From NCBI RefSeq assembly GCF_007828215.1, contig NZ_VIUE01000003.1, forward strand, positions 186,001-250,000: a DNA stretch of 64,000 bases, written 5' to 3'. This document shows positions 58,627 through 64,000 of this stretch, piece by piece; positions within the stretch are counted from its first letter, which is position 1; every line of letters starts with the position of its first letter. The notes under the pieces were generated by a model. The model was not told the origin of the DNA. It saw only the letters and a list, made by a program, of their open reading frames with translations, and ran no database searches. Both the position numbers and the translations under genes were made by a program. This DNA comes from Pseudomonas sp. SJZ074 (GTDB lineage: Bacteria > Pseudomonadota > Gammaproteobacteria > Pseudomonadales > Pseudomonadaceae).

Positions 58627-59466
58627 TCAACGCTCGGCAATCAACCAATCCATCTGCCAACCACCCTGGGTCTGCCCGAGTTTTTTCGACAGCCACGGCA
58701 GCAATTCACGCAATTCCTCCTCCAGCCCCCACGGCGGGTTGGCAATCGCCAGGCCGGAGCCGTTCAGGCTGTCGGGAGTGGCGAGTGGATGCACCAGTAA
58801 TTCCACTCGCAACAGTTTTGGCGCGCCCGTGCCGGCCAGGTCCTGGTAAAAGCGACGCAGCATTCGCTGATCCTTCACCGGGTACCAGATCGCGGCCACT
58901 GTCTGACGCATCCGGCCAATGGCCTCCTTGAGAGAGGCGGCGCAACGTTGCATTTCGTCGAGTTTTTCGAAGGGCGGATCGATCAACATCAAGCCGCGCT
59001 TTTCCGCCACCGGGAGCAAAGCGCGGGGCACATGCCAACCTTCGCCCAGATGCACCGCCACACGGCGATCACCCTTCATGTTGTCCTTGAGCAGCACACC
59101 GTCCTCAGGGTGCTTTTCATTGAGCAAGACCCGATCCTGTGGGCGCGTCAGACGCCGCGCCAGCTCCGGTGAGCCCGGGTAATAGCGCAACTGTCCGTCC
59201 GGGTTCATCTCGTGCAACACTTTCATGTAGTCGGCGGTCAGCGGCGGCAGATCGTCTTGCCCCCATAAGCGTGCGATGCCTTCCAGGTATTCACCGGTAC
59301 GATTGGCCTGGTCGCCCTGCAAGTCATACAACCCGATGCCCGCATGGGTATCGAGGTAAGCGAAGGGCTGTTCCTTGCGCGCCATCAGCGCGATAAGGCG
59401 GGTCAAGGTCAGGTGTTTGAACACATCGGCGTGATTGCCGGCGTGGAAGGCGTGGCGATAGTTCAT
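58627..59466 (-). CDS. rlmJ: 23S rRNA (adenine(2030)-N6)-methyltransferase
   Basis: RlmJ methylates A2030 of 23S rRNA. The 279-residue protein starts MNYRHAFHAGNHADVFKHLT, a highly conserved opening, and has the catalytic DPPF-type motif LMLIDPPFEKLDE near residue 165 and YLDTHAGIGLYDLQG for AdoMet binding. It stands alone, convergent to msrA, and 84 bp downstream of the DUF4123 gene. Confidence 0.95.
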   Translation of the reverse strand: MNYRHAFHAGNHADVFKHLTLTRLIALMARKEQPFAYLDTHAGIGLYDLQGDQANRTGEYLEGIARLWGQDDLPPLTADYMKVLHEMNPDGQLRYYPGSPELARRLTRPQDRVLLNEKHPEDGVLLKDNMKGDRRVAVHLGEGWHVPRALLPVAEKRGLMLIDPPFEKLDEMQRCAASLKEAIGRMRQTVAAIWYPVKDQRMLRRFYQDLAGTGAPKLLRVELLVHPLATPDSLNGSGLAIANPPWGLEEELRELLPWLSKKLGQTQGGWQMDWLIAER

Positions 59467-59550
59467 GGCGGCTCCTGCGAAGGGCGACGAGTTTACCTCG
59501 AAGCACGTCGAACGTCAGGGTTTCGCAGCCGAGCGGGCGAAGACCTCCGC

Positions 59551-60282
59551 TCAGCCGAGCTCTTGCATCAGATACCCATGCAACTGCCCTTTTACCCCAT
59601 GAACCGTTCCATGTACCTCAAGAAAATGTGCAACCTTGCGCCGCAGGATGCGCTCATCGGCGCGCTCGGACAGCTGCGGATGCTCCTCGTCCAACCACCT
59701 GAGCAGGTTATCCAGCAGGCAGTCCGTCGTGCCGCCCGCCAACGCTTTCACCAACGCGGCCGGCACCTCCCACCAGGGGAAAGTGGGTGGCGGTCGCTGG
59801 GCATTTCCCACGATCTCCAGGGCCCGACCGTTGATAAGACAACGACTGATGACCGGCAGCAACTGTCCGGCATCGACGTCATCGGACTGCAGCATGGGCT
59901 GCATGAAACGCCCATCCCAGAAACGGAAAAAAGCCGATTGGCCGCCCGGCAACAGCACCTGGGTGAGCCCACGCAGATGCTCGACGAGCACCTCCTGGCC
60001 GACCGCAGAGACCGCCAGCCAACCCCAATCGAGCGAATCGGTCGTCGCGACCCATTGAAGAAACTCACTGTCGACAGAGACTGCGCCTACATAGGGCATG
60101 ACGGGCTCCCAGTCAGCGTAAGGCGTGCCCGCCCAGATCGGACTGGGCACCAACGCCATCGAGCGCCTCCAGGCCGCCAGTGGCTTTGCGCTGCTGACAT
60201 TGCTGAAGATGGCGAAAAGCCGCTCGGATGCTTGCAACGGGTGCTCCCCAAGCCAGGCCTGAGGCGACTGTCTCGTACTCAT
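59551..60282 (-). CDS. DUF4123 type VI secretion adaptor
   Basis: A 243-residue protein of the DUF4123 family, chaperones that load a specific effector onto VgrG in type VI secretion. Recognisable parts are LFAIFSNVSSAKPLAAWRRS, YVGAVSVDSEFLQWVATTDS, LRGLTQVLLPGGQSAFFRFW and DGRFMQPML. It overlaps vgrG by 4 bp (ATGA). Normally an effector gene follows directly; here the next gene is rlmJ, 84 bp on, so the adaptor has no visible cargo. Confidence 0.88.
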   Translation of the reverse strand: MSTRQSPQAWLGEHPLQASERLFAIFSNVSSAKPLAAWRRSMALVPSPIWAGTPYADWEPVMPYVGAVSVDSEFLQWVATTDSLDWGWLAVSAVGQEVLVEHLRGLTQVLLPGGQSAFFRFWDGRFMQPMLQSDDVDAGQLLPVISRCLINGRALEIVGNAQRPPPTFPWWEVPAALVKALAGGTTDCLLDNLLRWLDEEHPQLSERADERILRRKVAHFLEVHGTVHGVKGQLHGYLMQELG

Positions 60283-62336
60283 GGGCGCCCTTGGATATCA
60301 GTGGGTTTGGAAAACCTGGGCAACGGTGCACAGCTGCCGTCCTTGCACCGCTCACATTCTTCACAGAACGGCGCCGAGCCTTGCAGGCTGAGGATCTGCG
60401 CCAACGACAGTGGAGCGGCCACGGCAGCGACAAGTTTCTCGGGATGACCCGGCGAGCCCGGCGTCGCGCGGATCACCGCCATCGGCCCGCCGCCGACCTC
60501 GATGGGCACGCTACTGAATATCCCGCCCGCGCCGATGCTGATCCAGTGTCCACCTGCCTGGACGGTCGCACTGGCGCCGCCATCCAACACGATCTGCTGA
60601 CCAGCGCTGACATGGAAATGCTGGCTGGCACTGAGCGCCTGGCTGGTCACGCGAATGTGCCGTTCGCCAGTCACCATCAAGTGATCGTCCTGCCGTACTT
60701 CGACCTGGCGCCGCCCATGGGTGATACGCAACTCTTCGGCCTTGAGCTCATGCCGTGCCGTGCCGGAGACGACAACGCTGCGCTCGTGATCAACCTGCAC
60801 GCGCTGGTCATGGAGCACATGCTGGGTCCAGTTTCGCTGGGCCCGCAGATAAATCTCCTCAGCCCCCTTGCGATCCTCGATGCGCAGCTCGTTATAACCG
60901 CCCCCGCCGGGGCTGCTCTGGCTGCGCAATATGCTGCGGGTCTTATCCGCGGGCAGATCCAGCGGCAACGGGTTCGCACCGTTGGGCAAGCAACCTACCA
61001 CCAGTGGTTTGTCCACATCGCCATCCATGAAGCCCACCAGGACTTCCATGCCGACCCGGGGAATCATCACACTGCCATATCGATCATGGGCCCAGCCGGT
61101 GGCTACCCGCAGCCAACAACTGGAATGCTCGTCACCCTCGCCGTCGCGGTCCCAGATCATCTGTACCTTGACCCGTCCGAACTCGTCGCAATGAATTTCG
61201 CTGTCGACAGGTCCGCTCACCACCGCAGGCTGATAACCGTGGGCGGCAGGTTTCTCATGAAGCATCGGCGGACGAAAGAAAACGTCCCACGGCGTCGCCA
61301 CAAAGGTATTGCTATAGCCTTGGAACTCATCCTCGCCATCCGTGACCGTATCCTCCAGCACTTGCGGTTGGCGGCCGCGATGGGTGATCCGTGTCAGGAG
61401 CCACAGGTCGTTCCACTGCTCCCGCGGGTGCCCATCGATTTGCATGAAGTGCCCACTGACCAGGGCGCATTGGTCGCTGCGCCCTTCGGCCAGACGGAAA
61501 TCTGCTCCATGACGCTCCAGGGCGCGCCGGGTCAGGTGCCGACCATGCTCGCGGTCGGAAAACAGGCCGGGGTAGCGATAGTCCTCCAGCACCGGCTGCT
61601 GCTGGCTGTCGAGGCTGGTTTGCAAGGGCAGGCTGGGGTTACGGAAATCGTAGTCGCACAGTGTCACAACGCTGGTCCGGGTCTGGAGTCGAACAGCCAG
61701 CCGCTTGATCGCCGGTTCCCCGGCGGCCATGCCACTGCCTGGCAGATACCGCGTCGACTCGGGCAAACGGGGAAACACCGTCTGATCGTCACCAAAGACC
61801 AGCAGGTGGCCGTCAGGACTGTGGCGGAAGTGGTAATGAATACCGACCTCGGCACAGATACGCTCGATGAATGCCAGATCGCTTTCACCGTATTGCACAC
61901 AGTATTCCCGTTCGGGATATTGTCCGCCGAGGTTGAACTGAAACGCATCGCCCTGGACGCCATGGTCCTTCAAGACCCGCGCAATGATCGACGGCACACT
62001 CAAGTGCTGGAAAATCCGCCGGTTGATACGGTGACGCAAGTACGCCAGGCGCGGCACCAGGCTGATCTGGTAACGGGTCAGGCGCTTGCCCGAATCGCCC
62101 TGGGCTACGCTGTAGACCTGACCGTGGACGCCACGCCCCTGCTGATCGAAAGCCAGGTAGGCCTGGCGATGCAGCAGCGATTCCAACGCCAGGTCCGCTC
62201 GTTCACTCACCAGTTCCAGATCAAAGCGAAAGGGTTCACTGATGGTTTCCTGGCCCCTGAACTCAAGCACCTTGAGCTCATTCGGCGCGCTGTCGAGCGT
62301 CAGGGTGAAACGCGGTTGGTTGGCAGGCGAGAACAT
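60279..62336 (-). CDS. vgrG: Type VI secretion spike protein VgrG
   Basis: VgrG trimers cap the Hcp tube and carry effectors. The 685-residue protein has the gp27-like part (SAPNELKVLEFRGQETISEP; HYHFRHSPDGHLLVFGDDQT), a gp5-like OB-fold (GWAHDRYGSVMIPRVGMEVL; MDGDVDKPLVVGCLPNG) and the DUF2345-like beta-helix. The C-terminal tail carries a cysteine cluster, C658, C661, C664 and C669, in CEECERCKDGSC. No fused toxin domain is seen. It is followed by a DUF4123 adaptor. No other T6SS structural gene lies in the window, so this is an orphan vgrG island. Confidence 0.95.
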   Translation of the reverse strand: MFSPANQPRFTLTLDSAPNELKVLEFRGQETISEPFRFDLELVSERADLALESLLHRQAYLAFDQQGRGVHGQVYSVAQGDSGKRLTRYQISLVPRLAYLRHRINRRIFQHLSVPSIIARVLKDHGVQGDAFQFNLGGQYPEREYCVQYGESDLAFIERICAEVGIHYHFRHSPDGHLLVFGDDQTVFPRLPESTRYLPGSGMAAGEPAIKRLAVRLQTRTSVVTLCDYDFRNPSLPLQTSLDSQQQPVLEDYRYPGLFSDREHGRHLTRRALERHGADFRLAEGRSDQCALVSGHFMQIDGHPREQWNDLWLLTRITHRGRQPQVLEDTVTDGEDEFQGYSNTFVATPWDVFFRPPMLHEKPAAHGYQPAVVSGPVDSEIHCDEFGRVKVQMIWDRDGEGDEHSSCWLRVATGWAHDRYGSVMIPRVGMEVLVGFMDGDVDKPLVVGCLPNGANPLPLDLPADKTRSILRSQSSPGGGGYNELRIEDRKGAEEIYLRAQRNWTQHVLHDQRVQVDHERSVVVSGTARHELKAEELRITHGRRQVEVRQDDHLMVTGERHIRVTSQALSASQHFHVSAGQQIVLDGGASATVQAGGHWISIGAGGIFSSVPIEVGGGPMAVIRATPGSPGHPEKLVAAVAAPLSLAQILSLQGSAPFCEECERCKDGSCAPLPRFSKPTDIQGRP

Positions 62337-62598
62337 CCGATGTAACTCAGCAGAATGAAAGGCGGGGGATTCTGCATGAGTCCCACGGAGAGTTGATGGG
62401 ATGTCATGAAAAACAGATTTGCCTTACAAGCAGGGGGATAGAAGCTGCAAAAGCGCGCTGTATTTTCCGATAGACACTTTCTGCGTCACGACCAGCCGTC
62501 GCACGAATGAATCAGTGGTTTCTTACACCAAGACGGCCGTCGGTACTTCACGTGGGCGTGATAACGTTCCGTTGTCGCAAAAAGCAAAGGACGCCCCC

Positions 62599-63093
62599 AT
62601 GACGGCACGTTACGCAAAAATCGCAATGATCCTGGCACTCGCCGCGTTCGCCTTTCTGACCGTGTTCAACAATGTCACGGACTACCGCTCCAATTTCAAT
62701 TTCGTCCAGCACGTGCTGAGCATGGATACCACTTTCCCGGACAACGCCGCCCGTTACCGCGCCATCACCCAGCCATGGCTGTGGCACGGCGCCTACTGGC
62801 TGATCATCCTCGGCGAAGCGATCACGGCCGGGCTGCTGGGTTATGGTGCCCTGGAGTTGTGGTTGGCACGCCGAGCCGATGCCAGGGTTTTCGCGCAAGC
62901 CAAACGCTGGGGCATCGCCGGCCTGACGGTGGGATTCTTCGTCTGGTTCTTTGGTTTCATGGTCATCGGTGGCGAATGGTTTCTGATGTGGCAATCGGAA
63001 ATCTGGAATGGCCAGGATGCCGCGTTCAGGTTCTACATGGCGCTACTGGGCGTTTTGATCTTTCTCAATCAACCCGATGCAGATCCGCACTGA
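62599..63093 (+). CDS. DUF2165 family small membrane protein
   Basis: A 164-residue inner-membrane protein with about four hydrophobic segments (KIAMILALAAFAFLTVFNNV; AYWLIILGEAITAGLLGYG; GLTVGFFVWFFGFMVIGGEW). The FNNVTDYRSNFNFVQHVLSM motif is characteristic of DUF2165. Function unknown. AGGA 9 bp upstream fixes the start at 62599, discarding an implausible 60-residue N-terminal extension. The 262 bp between it and vgrG hold both divergent promoters, none clearly visible. Confidence 0.88.
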   Translation: MTARYAKIAMILALAAFAFLTVFNNVTDYRSNFNFVQHVLSMDTTFPDNAARYRAITQPWLWHGAYWLIILGEAITAGLLGYGALELWLARRADARVFAQAKRWGIAGLTVGFFVWFFGFMVIGGEWFLMWQSEIWNGQDAAFRFYMALLGVLIFLNQPDADPH

Positions 63094-63102
63094 CCCGTCG
63101 CT

Positions 63103-63125
63103 ATCGCGAGCAGGCTCGCTCCCAC
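63103..63125 (-). repeat. Single REP sequence
   Basis: A 23-bp REP (reverse complement GTGGGAGCGAGCCTGCTCGC then GAT), unpaired, 10 bp after the DUF2165 stop codon. Confidence 0.85.
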
Positions 63126-63158
63126 AAGGATTGGCGATGTCCCCAGGAGATCACGCAT

Positions 63159-63193
63159 AAAAAAAACGGCCCGTCTCCATTGGCGACGGGCCG
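63159..63193 (-). terminator. Rho-independent terminator of putP
   Basis: CGGCCCGTC and GACGGGCCG form a perfect 9-bp stem, with eight T residues following on the minus strand (A-run 63159-63166 on plus). It lies 48 bp beyond the putP stop. Confidence 0.93.
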
Positions 63194-63240
63194 TTTCTCG
63201 ATACAGCCTTCAGCGAGCCATCAGTGCTCGCCGAACAGAC

Positions 63241-64000
63241 TTACTGATTCAGGCGGAAATCTTTTTCGGCTGCTTCGAAGCGCTGCAGCATACCGGCGGT
63301 AGGCGTGCCGATCTTGCTGACAACATAGATGGCCAGGCTAGCGAAGATGAAGCCCGGGATGATTTCGTATAGACCCAGCAGCTCGAAGTGCTTCCAGACG
63401 ATTACGGTAATCGCACCCACCAGGATGCCCGCCAGTGCGCCGTTACGGGTCATGTTTTTCCAGATGACGGAGATCAGGACCACAGGACCGAATGCGGCAC
63501 CGAAACCGGCCCAGGCGTAGCTCACCAGACCCAGTACACGGTTGCTCGGGTTGGCAGCCAGGGCAATGGCGACCAACGCCACCAGCAGCACCATGGCACG
63601 GCCGACCCAGACCAGTTCCAGCTGGGAAGCATTCTTGCGCAGGAAGGTTTTGTAGAAGTCTTCGGTCAGGGCGCTGGAGCACACCAACAACTGGCAGCTC
63701 AGGGTACTCATCACGGCGGCCAGGATGGCCGACAGCAGTACACCGGCAATCCATGGGTTGAAGAGGATCTTCGCCAACTCGATGAACACGCGCTCAGGGT
63801 TCTCGCTCACAGGGCCGGCCACATCCGGATGTGCAGAGAAGTACGCGATGCCGAAGAAGCCGACGGCCACGGTGCCGCCCAGGCACAGGATCATCCAGGT
63901 CATGGAGATACGACGGGCCTTGGCGATGGACTTGACCGAATCAGCGGCCATGAAGCGCGCCAGGATGTGCGGCTGGCCGAAGTAGCCCAGGCCCCAGCCC
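63241..64000 (-). CDS. putP: Sodium/proline symporter, C-terminal part (cut by window edge)
   Basis: Inner-membrane Na+/solute symporter of the SSF family importing proline. The window holds about 253 codons of the C-terminal half; the first in-frame residues from the edge read GWGLGYFGQPHILARFMA, the conserved SSF signature region, so the gene continues outside. SAILAAVMSTLSCQLLVCSS with SLCQ-like cation-site serines, and WAGFGAAFGPVVLISVIWKN are typical. A strong intrinsic terminator follows. Neighbouring putA, if present, would be outside the window. Confidence 0.95.
   Translation of the reverse strand, partial: GWGLGYFGQPHILARFMAADSVKSIAKARRISMTWMILCLGGTVAVGFFGIAYFSAHPDVAGPVSENPERVFIELAKILFNPWIAGVLLSAILAAVMSTLSCQLLVCSSALTEDFYKTFLRKNASQLELVWVGRAMVLLVALVAIALAANPSNRVLGLVSYAWAGFGAAFGPVVLISVIWKNMTRNGALAGILVGAITVIVWKHFELLGLYEIIPGFIFASLAIYVVSKIGTPTAGMLQRFEAAEKDFRLNQ

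Noticed and set aside
60279..62336. Toxin domain fused to VgrG
   Set aside because: After the beta-helix there are only about 70 residues ending in a cysteine-containing tail; no known effector motif is visible.

Overview
The window is a stretch of chromosome from a Pseudomonas of the P. fluorescens species complex. The evidence is the high GC content, the gene order (parC-parE, thiC, waaA, hldE-msbA, the waa/wap core-LPS block, glnE, aceE-aceF, dipA, msrA), close agreement of protein starts and lengths with P. aeruginosa counterparts, and many REP sequences of the P. fluorescens type (GTGGGAGCGGGCTTGCTCGCGAA and relatives). No database was searched. Names come from recognised motifs and remembered synteny with P. 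aeruginosa PA4964-PA5019.

Layout. 1-7917 (minus strand): nudF, a DUF1249 gene, cpdA, yqiA, parE, a phytase-esterase-like gene and the 5' part of parC. This chain is broken between cpdA and yqiA by an unusual 1.6-kb block (4291-5912): two inverted copies of a repeat of about 370-390 bp enclosing one small DUF6124-like gene with a strongly folded leader. 8131-16901: a lipoprotein, a CytX-type transporter, thiC with a TPP riboswitch, a TolC-family protein, waaA, and a divergent LysR/SMR pair. 17022-20005: an FAD oxidoreductase, an aldo/keto reductase and a conserved unknown gene in one operon.

20008-45283 is the lipopolysaccharide core region. It has two transcription blocks on the minus strand (msbA-cysC-hldE-three sugar-transfer-like genes; and waaF-waaC-waaG-waaP-wapP-wapQ-kinase, then wapO-wapH-mig14-dnpA-DUF6625-GT4-GT2) and one plus-strand gene fusing an O-antigen ligase to a kinase-like domain. 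Together they make and activate heptose, build and phosphorylate the inner core, add outer-core sugars, flip lipid A-core and ligate O antigen. A DUF3800 gene of different character sits inside this region.

45284-64000: an array of four alternating REPs where P. aeruginosa carries ilvE, then glnE, and divergently aceE-aceF behind two matched palindromic operator candidates. These are followed by a PhoD-like phosphatase, dipA, msrA, rlmJ, a vgrG-DUF4123 type VI secretion pair without a visible effector gene, a DUF2165 membrane protein and the 3' part of putP.

The most interesting candidates are the inverted-repeat cassette and its structured leader (4291-5912), the paired aceE palindromes (48725-48791), the DUF3800 insertion, the ligase-kinase fusion that lacks the usual catalytic Asp, and the vgrG pair.
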